Positions 24,862 to 33,612 of a stretch of 64,000 nucleotides of DNA are shown here, piece after piece. The position numbers and the translations under genes were made by a program. Source of the stretch: an uncultured Clostridia bacterium (GTDB taxonomy: Bacteria; Bacillota; Clostridia; Christensenellales; Aristaeellaceae); the NCBI GenBank assembly GCA_934667105.1, contig CAKULG010000010.1:1-64000 (forward strand), read 5' to 3'. Below the pieces are notes generated by a model that did not search any database, was not told the DNA's origin, and worked only from the letters and a program-made list of their open reading frames with translations. Positions within the stretch are counted from its first letter, which is position 1; each line of letters starts with the position of its first letter.

Positions 24862-27159
24862 CTAATATTTTCCCGCCATTCTGCGGCAGGCCAGGCGCGC
24901 GCGGTAGGGGCGGGAGGCTGCGGCGCGATAGAGGGCGTAGGCCGCCGCGAAGGGGGCCGCATCCGCCGGATGCCTGCCGTACACTTCTCCGGCCAGCGCG
25001 TCCGCCAGCGGCGAAAGCGGAGGCAGTTTGGCTTCGGCCAGCGCGCCGTCCGCCCGCTGGGCGAAATCGTGCAGCGTTTCCTGGGGCTGCCTGCGCAGCT
25101 TCTTTTGCCCCAATAGCGCGCAGATCGCTTCAAAATAAATCCTTGCCGCCCGCTCGGGATGACGCTTGGCCCGGAAATTGGGCAGGGTGACGTAATACCG
25201 CAGCGCCAGCAGCGCCAATATCAGCAGCGCCAGCAGTACATAAAGCCAGGCGCGGTTTTCATCCCCGCGCTGCTCCTGCTCCGGCGAATCGGCCGGCGTA
25301 TCGGAGGGCTGAGGCGATTGCCCTGGGGCGGGGGTGGGCGTTTGCGCCGGGGGCGCGGAGGGCGATTCCTCCGGCCCGTCCTGCGGCGTATCCCTGGGCG
25401 CTTCCGTCGGCTGCTCAGTTGGCGTCTCGGTGGGTTGCTCCGTGGGCTGCTCCGTCGGCGATTGGGAGGGCGCGGGGGAGGGCGTGGGCGCATCCTGGGG
25501 CGGCGGCGTGGGGGCGGTATCGTCTTCCTGCCGGTCGTTATCCCCCCGGGGCGTGGCGTCAAAGGCCAGCCAGCCGAAGCCGTTCAGGTATACCTCCGTC
25601 CAGGCATGGGCTTCCTCGCCCGTCACCAGCGCCAGGCCGTTTTCATCCGGCTGGGCCAGGAAGCCCGTGGTGTACCGGGCGGGCACCCCCGCCATGCGGC
25701 AAAGCACCGTCATGGCGGTGGCAAAATAGGTGCAATAACCTTCCTTTTCCCCCAGCAGGAACCATGCCGCAAAATCAACCCCGTCCGGGGGCGTTTGGGG
25801 GGTGAGGGTGTAGCGATAATTGGCCCGGAGATAGCTTTCCAGGGCCAGGGCTTTTTCATAAGGTGTCTGGGCGTTTGCGGTAACGTGGGCGGCCAGATCG
25901 TAAAGCTCCTGCTGCAAATGCCCGGGCAGGGAAAGGTATTGCCCGGCCGCGGTTTCGTAATACGGATCCTCCAGCGCGGCGCAGGCGGCCACCGCCGCCT
26001 CCGTTTCCGCCCCGCCGGGAACAAAGGGCAGATAGGTGACGGCGTAGCTGTCGCCCGCCGCCAGGTTTCGGGTGAGAAACAGTTCGCTGGCGCTGTTGTA
26101 ATACAGCACCATGCGCTCCCCCTCCATTTGCAGGGAGCGAAGATGCAGCGGGGTGAACAGGGTGGTGGTTCCGCCGTTCAGCATATGCACCCGCAGGGTC
26201 TGGGCTCCGGGGAGATTTTCGGAAAGCGGCCGCTTTAAATCAAACAGCTCCTCCCGCAGGGCGGAAAAACGGGGCGAAGCGTACAGATAGCGCTTGGCGG
26301 ACAGGGTGTCGTACCAATTCAGGCCGGTGTAATGATTATAGCTTTTCCCCCGCAGCAGCACGGCGCGTCCCGTCTGCACCTCCATCACGCTGTGGGGCTC
26401 GGGCTCCGCCGGGCCGCCCAGGCGATCGTCCAGGGGCTGATACCCCTCCGCCGTCAGGGAGAAGGAGGCGCGGTAATCCTGGAACAGCAGATAATCCTCC
26501 ACAAATTCCCGCAGGGAGGCGGCCGCCTTTTCCAGGGCTGGCACGGTAGGGACTTTGCCGGGGGTGAGCAAAAAGGCCAGCGCCGTCAGCGCCAGCGCCA
26601 CGGGCGCCGCCGCCAGGCCCCGGCGGGCGGGGCGGGCCAGCAGCAGCGCCAGGCCCGCAAAGGCGGGCAGGGCGTAGAGCAGCAGGTTCACCTGCGCGCC
26701 CATCAGCAGGCACAGCCCCACAACCCCCAGCACGCAGAGAACCGCCAGGGGTAGGGTGTCATCCCGGGCCAGGGCCGCCCCCAGCAAGGAGAATATCAGG
26801 CAGACCGCCAGCCGGAGGGAAGCGGCATAGGGCAGCAGCGCGTCCTGCACCCCCCGGAAGGAGAGCACGGCGGCCTTGCAAAGCTGAACGAAGCGAAAAA
26901 CCGGGCCGCCCCCCAGCGCGCCCCAAAGGCCCAGGGCCAGCGCAAGCGCCAGAGGCGGAAGCCAGCGCCAGCGTCCTTCCAGCGAAAACAGCGCCTCCGC
27001 CCCCAGGCAGCAGCCTAGGCACAGCAGCGCCGTGTGCCAAAGCGCCAGGCCGGGCAGCAGCGCCGCCAGCGCGCACCAGGAAAGCCCCAGGCTGATAAGC
27101 AGCGCGGTGACGCAGCGCAGGGCCCTTTCGCTCCGATTCATTTCACGCAGGCGTAACAT
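24862..27159 (-). CDS. Transglutaminase-like membrane protein (TgpA type)
   Basis: 765 residues from ATG 27159, behind GGAGGTG and overlapping the DUF58 gene. Several N-terminal membrane helices (about 1-190), an outer region, a transglutaminase core with the Cys motif GYCTYFATAMTVLC and the His/Asp pair EEAHAWTEVYLNGFGW ... FDATP, a Pro/Thr-rich linker with repeated PTEQ units, another helix (WLYVLLALLILALLAL) and a cytoplasmic DUF4129-like tail. It is the usual third partner of MoxR and DUF58 proteins. The catalytic domain faces outward; its substrate is unknown. Confidence 0.93.
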   Translation of the reverse strand: MLRLREMNRSERALRCVTALLISLGLSWCALAALLPGLALWHTALLCLGCCLGAEALFSLEGRWRWLPPLALALALGLWGALGGGPVFRFVQLCKAAVLSFRGVQDALLPYAASLRLAVCLIFSLLGAALARDDTLPLAVLCVLGVVGLCLLMGAQVNLLLYALPAFAGLALLLARPARRGLAAAPVALALTALAFLLTPGKVPTVPALEKAAASLREFVEDYLLFQDYRASFSLTAEGYQPLDDRLGGPAEPEPHSVMEVQTGRAVLLRGKSYNHYTGLNWYDTLSAKRYLYASPRFSALREELFDLKRPLSENLPGAQTLRVHMLNGGTTTLFTPLHLRSLQMEGERMVLYYNSASELFLTRNLAAGDSYAVTYLPFVPGGAETEAAVAACAALEDPYYETAAGQYLSLPGHLQQELYDLAAHVTANAQTPYEKALALESYLRANYRYTLTPQTPPDGVDFAAWFLLGEKEGYCTYFATAMTVLCRMAGVPARYTTGFLAQPDENGLALVTGEEAHAWTEVYLNGFGWLAFDATPRGDNDRQEDDTAPTPPPQDAPTPSPAPSQSPTEQPTEQPTETPTEQPTEAPRDTPQDGPEESPSAPPAQTPTPAPGQSPQPSDTPADSPEQEQRGDENRAWLYVLLALLILALLALRYYVTLPNFRAKRHPERAARIYFEAICALLGQKKLRRQPQETLHDFAQRADGALAEAKLPPLSPLADALAGEVYGRHPADAAPFAAAYALYRAAASRPYRARLACRRMAGKY

Positions 27160-28294
27160 AGCACACCTCCACCAAATGATGCTGCAAGCGGGCCACATAG
27201 GGCTGATATTCCGGCGCGTCCGGGGTGTAAGTGACCAGATACAGCCGGGCGCTGGGGCCCATGCGGCGAATGCTGCTGACTCCCTCCACCACCGCCGCAT
27301 CCAGCCGGGTGGTGATAATCACGGAAGCGCCCGTTCGACGCATGCGCCGCAGTTCCAGGTTCAGCACCCGGGCGAAATCCTCCCCTCGGGAGAAGGGCTG
27401 GTTGGCCAGCATTTCTTGCAGCAGAGAAAGCCCCTCCGCCTGGTCGGAGATAAATTCATTGGCCTTTTCCCCATACAGGGGCAGGCGCACGGGGCTGCCG
27501 TCCTCCATTTGCAGGGCGGCCACGGCCACCGCCGTTTCGCATAGCGCGTCCCGAAGGCATTCCTTGCCTTCGGTTATGCCCTCCCCCCCGCGGGGCGCGG
27601 CGCAATCCAGCAGGATCAGGGTGTCGGGCGGGGCGGGGGTTTCAAAACGGCGCACCAGCAATTCCCGCTTTTGGGAGGAGAGCTTCCAATGAATGCGCTT
27701 CATGGCGTCCCCCGGACGATAGGCGCGCACATCCTCGGGAGCGTTATAATCCTCCTGGCTGCGGGCCAGAGCGGCGTTGCCCTCGTCCCCCAGGGCAAAG
27801 CGGGGCTTTTCAATATCAAAGGGCCGGGGCAGCACCGCCAGGGGCACCGCCAGGGCCTCGGGCCGCTTGCGCAGGGCCAGCAGGCCGAAAATATCGCTCA
27901 CGATCACATAGGACAGCTGCGCGTCGTACAGCCCCACATGCCGGGCGGGCAGGGGCAGCCGCCGCTCCTGGGGCGTAAAGGGCACGGAGGAAAATTCGCA
28001 TTCCTCCCGCCGCCCCGCATAAACATAGCTTCCCCGGAAGGGGGCCACGGGCAGCGGGCAGCGATGGCGCACGCTCAGGAAAAGCTGGGCGTTTTCCCCC
28101 CGGTTGACCAGCCGGTGGTTCAGCCGCTGATAGCAAACCAGCGTGCCCCGGGCCCACAGGCAGCTTATCAGCGCATAGGCAAACAGGGCCAGCAGCAGCA
28201 GGCCCAGAAAAGCATAAAACGCGCCGCCCAGGGAAAGCGCGTTCAGGCCGCAGACGGCCGCCGCCGTCAGCAGTGCCCAGCCCCGGCGCGTCAT
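27143..28294 (-). CDS. DUF58 domain protein
   Basis: 383 residues. Two N-terminal membrane helices (about 5-45), then a cytoplasmic part with the DUF58 signature RAYRPGDAMKRIHWKLSSQKRELLVR followed by a von Willebrand A-like fold (LILLDCAAP, MIDAS-like). The ATG overlaps the MoxR stop by four bases. MoxR-DUF58-transglutaminase modules are thought to assemble or activate envelope proteins; the details are unknown. Confidence 0.93.
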   Translation of the reverse strand: MTRRGWALLTAAAVCGLNALSLGGAFYAFLGLLLLALFAYALISCLWARGTLVCYQRLNHRLVNRGENAQLFLSVRHRCPLPVAPFRGSYVYAGRREECEFSSVPFTPQERRLPLPARHVGLYDAQLSYVIVSDIFGLLALRKRPEALAVPLAVLPRPFDIEKPRFALGDEGNAALARSQEDYNAPEDVRAYRPGDAMKRIHWKLSSQKRELLVRRFETPAPPDTLILLDCAAPRGGEGITEGKECLRDALCETAVAVAALQMEDGSPVRLPLYGEKANEFISDQAEGLSLLQEMLANQPFSRGEDFARVLNLELRRMRRTGASVIITTRLDAAVVEGVSSIRRMGPSARLYLVTYTPDAPEYQPYVARLQHHLVEVCYVTPA

Positions 28295-29262
28295 GCCCTG
28301 CCCGTGGGCACCGGCACGGTGTCGATCAACTGCGATAGCACCTGCTGCGCCGATACGCCCTTCATGCGCGCTTCCGGCGTGAGAATCAGCCGGTGAGAAA
28401 GCACGGGCAGCGCCATGCGCCGAATATCATCGGGCAGCACATAATCCCGCCCCGCCAGCAGCGCGCAGGCCTGGGCCGCCCGCAGCAGCGCGATGGAGCC
28501 TCGGGGAGAAGCCCCCAATTGCAGGGAGGGATGATTCCGCGTCATGGATACCAGCGCGGCCACATAGCTGCGAGCCTCCGGGCTGGCGTATACCGTGCCC
28601 AGCTGCTCCTGCAGGGCGATGATCTCCGGCCCGCCGCACACGGGGGCCAGCGTCTGCATGGGGGTTATCTGGCCGGTGTAGCGCTCCAGCATGTCCATTT
28701 CCTCCTCGGGGGAGGGATAGCCGATGGAAATGCGCAGGAAAAAGCGATCCATCTGCGCCTCGGGCAGCGGATAGGTGCCCACGAAATCCACCGGGTTCTG
28801 CGTGGCCAGCACCATAAAGGGCCGGGGCAGGGGGTGGGTCACGCCGTCCACCGTCACTTGGCCCTCCTCCATCACTTCCAGCAGGGAGGACTGGGTTTTG
28901 GGCGAGGTACGGTTGATTTCGTCCGCCAGCACGATCTGGCTCATCACAGCGCCGGGCTTAAATTCCATTTCGCCCGTTTTCAGGCTGACCATCGTAAAGC
29001 CTGTTACATCCGAGGGGGTTACGTCCGGGGTGAACTGAATGCGCTTAAAGCTGCATTGCAGGGATTTTGCCAGGGCGGAGGCCAGGGTGGTTTTGCCCAC
29101 GCCGGGCACATCCTCGATCAGCACATGGCCCCGGCAGACCAGCGCGATAAGCAGCAGCTCGATGGCGTCGTCCTTGCCGACGATCACCCGGCGAATATTC
29201 TGCTGCAGGGCGTAAACCAGCGGCCGGGGCTGGGCGGGGGAAGCGGATGACTGCATACGCAA
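28291..29262 (-). CDS. MoxR-family AAA+ ATPase
   Basis: 323 residues: Walker A GVGKTTLASALAK, Walker B VLADEINRTSPKTQ, sensor 1 ATQNP and the sensor 2 lid with ARMKGVSAQQVL. MoxR ATPases are chaperone-like and act on VWA-domain partners such as the DUF58 protein encoded next. First gene of a three-gene operon; promoter at 29349-29377. Confidence 0.95.
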   Translation of the reverse strand: MRMQSSASPAQPRPLVYALQQNIRRVIVGKDDAIELLLIALVCRGHVLIEDVPGVGKTTLASALAKSLQCSFKRIQFTPDVTPSDVTGFTMVSLKTGEMEFKPGAVMSQIVLADEINRTSPKTQSSLLEVMEEGQVTVDGVTHPLPRPFMVLATQNPVDFVGTYPLPEAQMDRFFLRISIGYPSPEEEMDMLERYTGQITPMQTLAPVCGGPEIIALQEQLGTVYASPEARSYVAALVSMTRNHPSLQLGASPRGSIALLRAAQACALLAGRDYVLPDDIRRMALPVLSHRLILTPEARMKGVSAQQVLSQLIDTVPVPTGRA

Positions 29263-29348
29263 AAATACTCCTTTCGGAAGGCAAAAGGGCGCGCGGCCCG
29301 GGGGAAACAGGAAAAGCGGGCAAATGTAGCTTGCCCGGGAACGCCTTT

Positions 29349-29377
29349 AGTATACCAAGATCATCTGAAAAATGCAA
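29349..29377 (-). promoter_or_regulatory. Promoter of the MoxR operon
   Basis: Minus strand TTGCAT (29377-29372), 17-base spacer, TATACT (29354-29349). Confidence 0.75.
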
Positions 29378-29475
29378 CAAGAAACGACATACATATGTAA
29401 AATTTACGAAACATATTGCGCCGAAGGACGAGGCGGCCTGGCCCGCCTTCGCCGGAAACGGCCTCAAACATTGCG

Positions 29476-29517
29476 CCGATAGAAAATTAAAAAGTCGCAC
29501 CGATAGAAAATTAAAAA
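29476..29517 (+). repeat. Two direct 18-bp repeats upstream of tRNA-Pro
   Basis: CCGATAGAAAATTAAAAA occurs at 29476-29493 and 29500-29517, a 24-base period, ending seven bases before the -35 hexamer of the tRNA promoter. A-tracts in phase at this distance resemble an UP element, or a tandem protein site. Confidence 0.6.
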
Positions 29518-29523
29518 TAATGC

Positions 29524-29551
29524 TTGACATTTCCAAGTTTTCGTGTATAAT
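29524..29551 (+). promoter_or_regulatory. tRNA-Pro promoter
   Basis: Perfect TTGACA (29524-29529), 16-base spacer, perfect TATAAT (29546-29551). Confidence 0.88.
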
Positions 29552-29563
29552 AATTTATGCTTT

Positions 29564-29640
29564 CTGGGTGTAGCGCAGTTTGGTAGCGTGCTTGAATGGG
29601 GTTCAAGAGGCCGGAAGTTCGAATCTTCTCACCCAGACCA
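29564..29640 (+). tRNA. tRNA-Pro (anticodon GGG)
   Basis: 77 bases that fold into a full cloverleaf: acceptor stem CTGGGTG / CACCCAG, anticodon stem CTTGA / TCAAG with the loop ATGGGGT (anticodon GGG, decoding CCC and CCU), T-arm with GTTCGAATC, discriminator A and an encoded CCA end. It has its own consensus promoter and a perfect terminator starting one base after CCA, so it is a single-gene transcript. Confidence 0.96.
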
Positions 29641-29680
29641 AACGAAGAACCGCTGTAAATCAACGGTTCTTCGTTTTTTT
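29641..29680 (+). terminator. Terminator of tRNA-Pro
   Basis: AACGAAGAACCG and CGGTTCTTCGTT form a perfect 12-bp stem around 11 bases, followed by a run of T. Confidence 0.93.
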
Positions 29681-29972
29681 GGCGATTTGCGCGTATACCG
29701 ACGCTCATTCCGGGAATTCGGGCTTGCGCTTAACGGGTTCCTTGACGTAGTTTTTTTGCACATTCCTTTTTTCGATGCTCCGGATACATTTCCATGCCAT
29801 AGCGCGGACGGGTAACGATGCAATTCACGCCCTGTACGCGGATCGACTGACCGCTGGCTTTTTCTGCGGCGTTCTTCCGGAGCGCCGATAAAAGCGTCAA
29901 CAGAGAAGGTAAAAAAATACGTTTACGGCGGGGAAGACGCCCCGCAAATTCATAGGACATTTTTTGCGGTAT
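29681..29972. other. Intergenic stretch between tRNA-Pro and the gap terminator
   Basis: About 290 bases. An open frame of 81 codons on the minus strand (29730-29975) has no good ribosome-binding site and no recognised family. The 3' flank of a tRNA gene is a common integration site, but no integrase, attachment repeat or mobile gene is seen here. Confidence 0.4.
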
Positions 29973-30006
29973 CAAAAACCCCGCCCTCCCTTTCGGGAAG
30001 GCGGGG
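29973..30006 (-). terminator. gap terminator
   Basis: Minus strand CCCCGCCTTCCC - GAAA - GGGAGGGCGGGG followed by TTTTTGAT: a 12-bp stem with one wobble or mismatch. Confidence 0.92.
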
Positions 30007-30032
30007 CGATTTGCTTTGCTTGCCTTGGAGAA

Positions 30033-31058
30033 TTACAGCTCCGCGAAGTACTTGATGGTGCGAACCATCTGGCTGGTGTAGCTGTTCTCGTTGTCATACC
30101 AGGACACAACCTGCACCTGATAGGTATCCTCGTCCAGCTTGGCGACCATGGTCTGGGTGGAATCGAACAGGGAGCCATACTTCATGCCGATCACGTCGGA
30201 GGAAACGATGGGCTCCTCGGTGTAGCCGAAGGAAGCGGAGGCCTGGGCCTTCATGGCGGCGTTGATGGAATCCACGGTGACGTCCTTACCCTTCACAACA
30301 GCCACCAGGATGGTGGTGGAGCCGGTGCAGACGGGCACGCGCTGGGCGGAGCCGATCAGCTTGCCGTTGAGCTCGGGGATAACCAGGCCGATGGCCTTGG
30401 CGGCGCCGGTGGAATTGGGAACGATGTTCTGCGCGCCAGCGCGGGCACGGCGCAGATCGCCCTTGCGATGGGGGCCGTCCAGGATCATCTGATCGCCGGT
30501 GTAAGCGTGCACGGTGGTCATGATGCCGCTCTGGATGGGATAAGCGTCGTTCAGGGCCTTGGCCATGGGGGCCAGGCAGTTGGTGGTGCAGGAAGCGGCG
30601 GAGATGATGTTGTCTTCCTTGGTCAGGGTGTTCTCGTTAACGGAGTACACGATGGTCTTGAGATCCTTGCCAGCGGGGGCGGAGATGACGACCTTCTTCG
30701 CGCCGGCGTTGATGTGCGCCTGGCTCTTTTCCTTGCTGCAATAGAAGCCGGTGCACTCCAGCACCACGTCCACATCCAGCTTGCCCCAGGGGCAGTTGGC
30801 GGCGTCCTTTTCGGCGTAGATCTTGATTTCCTTGCCGTCCACGATGATGGAATCCTCGGTGGCGGACACGGTGTGCTTGCCTTCGCCGATCACGCCGCAG
30901 AAGCCGCGCTGCGCGGTGTCATACTTGAGCAGATGGGCCAGCATGGCGGGGCTGGTCAGATCGTTGATGGCGACGACTTCGTAACCCTCGGCGTCGAACA
31001 TCTGGCGGAAAGCAAGACGGCCGATGCGGCCGAAACCATTGATAGCAACTTTCACCAT
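30033..31058 (-). CDS. gap: Glyceraldehyde-3-phosphate dehydrogenase, type I
   Basis: 341 residues: NAD-binding start MVKVAINGFGRIGRLAFR, catalytic Cys in SAASCTTNCLAP, and the substrate loop HRKGDLRRARAGAQNIVPNS. Glycolytic oxidation of glyceraldehyde 3-phosphate in the cytoplasm. The start follows AAGGAGG; in-frame upstream codons are excluded because they lie before that site. A small oddity is Cys for the usual Pro in QRVPVCTGS. Single-gene transcript with a consensus promoter and terminator; not linked here to pgk or tpi. Confidence 0.98.
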   Translation of the reverse strand: MVKVAINGFGRIGRLAFRQMFDAEGYEVVAINDLTSPAMLAHLLKYDTAQRGFCGVIGEGKHTVSATEDSIIVDGKEIKIYAEKDAANCPWGKLDVDVVLECTGFYCSKEKSQAHINAGAKKVVISAPAGKDLKTIVYSVNENTLTKEDNIISAASCTTNCLAPMAKALNDAYPIQSGIMTTVHAYTGDQMILDGPHRKGDLRRARAGAQNIVPNSTGAAKAIGLVIPELNGKLIGSAQRVPVCTGSTTILVAVVKGKDVTVDSINAAMKAQASASFGYTEEPIVSSDVIGMKYGSLFDSTQTMVAKLDEDTYQVQVVSWYDNENSYTSQMVRTIKYFAEL

Positions 31059-31120
31059 GAGAAAGACCTCCTTACGCATTTGCAATGAACTAAACCGTTG
31101 GTTGAGATTCACCAACCGAT

Positions 31121-31149
31121 ATTATACCCATTTTTCCCTGCTTTGGCAA
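31121..31149 (-). promoter_or_regulatory. gap promoter
   Basis: Minus strand TTGCCA (31149-31144), 17-base spacer, TATAAT (31126-31121). A hairpin (TTGGTGAATCTCAACCAA region) lies in the leader. Confidence 0.82.
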
Positions 31150-31198
31150 GCCCCGGGGCGGGACAAATTGCACCCGGGAAGCAAAATTCCTCCCTCTT

Positions 31199-31858
31199 TT
31201 ACAGCTGATCCAGCAGCGTGACTTCCTTAATGGCGGAAAGCGAGCGCAGCCGCTCCATCAGCCCGGGGGAGGGGCGGGCGTCCAGTTCGATGGCCATGGC
31301 CGCCGCGCCGCCCGCCTCCCGCCGGAAAACCCGCATGGTGGCGATATTGATCTTTTCCTCGGAAAGCAGCCGCGTCACCACGGCGATGGCCCCCGGCGCG
31401 TCCCGGTGGCGAATGACGAGGGTGGTTTTTTCCCCTGAAAAGCCCACCTCCAGCCCGTCCAGATACAGCACCCGGATGCTGCCCCCGCCGATGGAGGCCG
31501 CCTGCACCCGCACGCGCCGCCCGCTTTCGCCCACCGCCTCCACCACCACGGTGTTTGGGTGTGCGTCCTTGAGATGCACGGGGCGAAACGTGACCTGCAG
31601 GCCCTCCTGCCGGGCCAGGGCCAGGCTGTCCCGCAGGCGCTCGTCGTCCACGCCCATATCCATCAGGCCGCCCACCACGGCCCGGTCCGTGCCGTGGCCC
31701 TGGTAGGTTTTTTCAAAGGAGCCGTGAAAGGAAACCACCGCCCGCACGGGCCGCTCGCCCAGCAGCTGCCGGGTGACCCGGCCGATACGCGCCGCCCCCG
31801 CCGTGTGGGAGGAGGAGGGGCCGATCATCACCGGGCCGATAATATCAAACAGGTTCAC
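31199..31858 (-). CDS. sdaAB: L-serine dehydratase, beta subunit
   Basis: 219 residues: beta domain with GPVMIGPSSSHTAGAARIGR (about 1-140) and a C-terminal ACT domain (about 145-219). In the two-subunit Firmicutes enzyme it partners with an iron-sulphur alpha subunit to convert serine to pyruvate and ammonia. The alpha gene, normally adjacent, is absent from the window. The GTG start overlaps the stop of the ABC exporter gene (GTGA), so it is translated with that operon. This linkage is unusual. Confidence 0.93.
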   Translation of the reverse strand: MNLFDIIGPVMIGPSSSHTAGAARIGRVTRQLLGERPVRAVVSFHGSFEKTYQGHGTDRAVVGGLMDMGVDDERLRDSLALARQEGLQVTFRPVHLKDAHPNTVVVEAVGESGRRVRVQAASIGGGSIRVLYLDGLEVGFSGEKTTLVIRHRDAPGAIAVVTRLLSEEKINIATMRVFRREAGGAAAMAIELDARPSPGLMERLRSLSAIKEVTLLDQL

Positions 31859-33612
31859 GCGCTTTTCTCCTTTGTGGCGGCGAACTGGCTGTAATACAGC
31901 GTGTGGTAGAAGCCGCCCTTTTCAAGCAGGCCCTCGTGGGTGCCCTGCTCGATAATATGCCCGTCCTTCATCACCAGAATTACATCCGCTTCCCGAATGG
32001 TGGAAAGCCGGTGGGCCACGATAAAGGAGGTGCGTCCCTCCATCATGCGGTCGAAGGCGGCGGCGATTTTCAGCTCCGTGCGGGTATCGATGGCGCTGGT
32101 GGCCTCATCCAGGATCAGCAGCGGCGGATCGGCCAGCATCACCCGGGCGATGCACAGCAGCTGCATCTGGCCCTGGGAAAGGCCGCTGCCCGCGCCGATG
32201 ACGGTGTCGTAGCCCTGGGGCAGGCGCTTGATGAAGGAATGGGCGTAGGCCGCCTTGGCCGCCGCCTGAATTTCCTCGTCGGTGGCGCCGGGGCGGCCAT
32301 AGGCGATGTTTTCGCGCACCGTGCCCTCCCGCAGCCAGCTTTCCTGAAGCACCATGCCGAACAGCCCCCGCAGGCCTCCGCGGGGCATGGCGAGGATGCT
32401 CTGGCCGTCGATGCGGATATCCCCCGCGTCAATATCGTAAAAGCGCATCAGCAGGTTCACCAGCGTGGTTTTGCCCGCGCCGGTGGGCCCCACGATGGCC
32501 ACCTTCTGCCCCGCCTTCACGGAAAGGCGCATATCCTGGATGAGGGGACGCTCCTTGGTGTAGCCGAAGCAGACGTTATCAAAATCGATTTCTCCGCGCA
32601 CATGCTGGGGAGCCTTCGCGTCCGGCGCGTCGGGGGCTTCCTCCTCCGCGTCCAGAAAATCCGCGATGCGGCGCAGGGCCGCCAGGGCCGCCTGCAGCTG
32701 GGTCATCACGGCGCTGATTTCGTTAAAGGGCTTGGTGTATTGGTTGGCGTAGGTCAGGCAGGCGGAAATGCTGCCGATGCTCAGCGTCGCCCCCATCGCC
32801 AGGGCCAGCACGCCGCCCAGCACGCCCACCGACACATACACCAGATGATTCACAAACCGGGTGACGGGGTTCACCAGCGCGCCGTAGAGCTGGGCGCGAT
32901 AGCCGCAGCGCTGAAGGCGGCCGTTGATTTCGTCAAAGGCGGCCACCGCCGCTTCCTCCTGGGAGAACATCAGCGACAGCTTTTGATTGCCCGCCCGCTC
33001 GCTGACAAAGCCCGTCAGTTCGCCCTGGGTGTTGCTCTGTTCCCGGAACAGATGATGGGATTTGCCCGTGATGCGCTTGGCCACCAGAATGGAAAGGGGC
33101 GTGAGCAGCAGCACCGCCAGCGCGATCAGCCCGTTGATGGAAAGCAGGAACAGCATCGTGCCCAGGATGGTGGCCGCGCCGGTCATCAGCTGGCTCACCC
33201 CCTGCAGCAGGCCGTCGCCCACCGCCTCCGCATCCGCCGTCACCCGGGCCACCAGGTCGCCGTGGGGCGTGCGGTCGATGCTCTTGAGGGGCAGGCGGTG
33301 AATTTTACGGAAAGCGTCGTCCCGCAAATCGCGCACCGTGCGATAGCACACCACGTTCGTGCAATAGGATAGCAGCCATTGAAACAGGGCGGAGAGCAGA
33401 TAGGCGGCCAGCAGCAGCCCGATGATTTTCAGCAGCGCGGGAAAATCCACCCCGCCCTCCACGATCGCATCGATGCCCTGGCCCACCAGCAGGGGGGAGA
33501 GCAGCGAAAGCGCCACGCTGACCAGCGCGGAAAGCAGCGCCAGCAGCAGCGGGCCCTTGCTTTTTTTCAAATAGGGAAGCAGCCGGGGCAAAACGTTCTT
33601 TTTCATTTTCAT
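31855..33612 (-). CDS. ABC exporter subunit with catalytic Walker B (second heterodimer)
   Basis: 585 residues. Six-helix exporter domain and ATPase domain with Walker A GPTGAGKTTLV, degenerate signature LSQGQMQ and Walker B LLILDEATSAID with catalytic Glu. Pairs with the subunit encoded upstream, which has the intact signature and a degenerate Walker B. ATG at 33612 overlaps the partner's stop; a second in-frame ATG lies six bases on. Same asymmetry as the exporter at 13087-16604, but this copy is linked to sdaAB and not to a two-component system. Substrate unknown. Confidence 0.93.
   Translation of the reverse strand: MKMKKNVLPRLLPYLKKSKGPLLLALLSALVSVALSLLSPLLVGQGIDAIVEGGVDFPALLKIIGLLLAAYLLSALFQWLLSYCTNVVCYRTVRDLRDDAFRKIHRLPLKSIDRTPHGDLVARVTADAEAVGDGLLQGVSQLMTGAATILGTMLFLLSINGLIALAVLLLTPLSILVAKRITGKSHHLFREQSNTQGELTGFVSERAGNQKLSLMFSQEEAAVAAFDEINGRLQRCGYRAQLYGALVNPVTRFVNHLVYVSVGVLGGVLALAMGATLSIGSISACLTYANQYTKPFNEISAVMTQLQAALAALRRIADFLDAEEEAPDAPDAKAPQHVRGEIDFDNVCFGYTKERPLIQDMRLSVKAGQKVAIVGPTGAGKTTLVNLLMRFYDIDAGDIRIDGQSILAMPRGGLRGLFGMVLQESWLREGTVRENIAYGRPGATDEEIQAAAKAAYAHSFIKRLPQGYDTVIGAGSGLSQGQMQLLCIARVMLADPPLLILDEATSAIDTRTELKIAAAFDRMMEGRTSFIVAHRLSTIREADVILVMKDGHIIEQGTHEGLLEKGGFYHTLYYSQFAATKEKSA

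Noticed and set aside
29730..29975. 81-codon open frame behind tRNA-Pro
   Set aside because: No proper ribosome-binding site, no recognised family, and it runs into the terminator hairpin of gap; kept only as a note in the intergenic entry.
29564..30032. Genomic island integrated at tRNA-Pro
   Set aside because: The terminator follows CCA directly, gap is next, and there is no integrase or repeated tRNA 3' end in the window.
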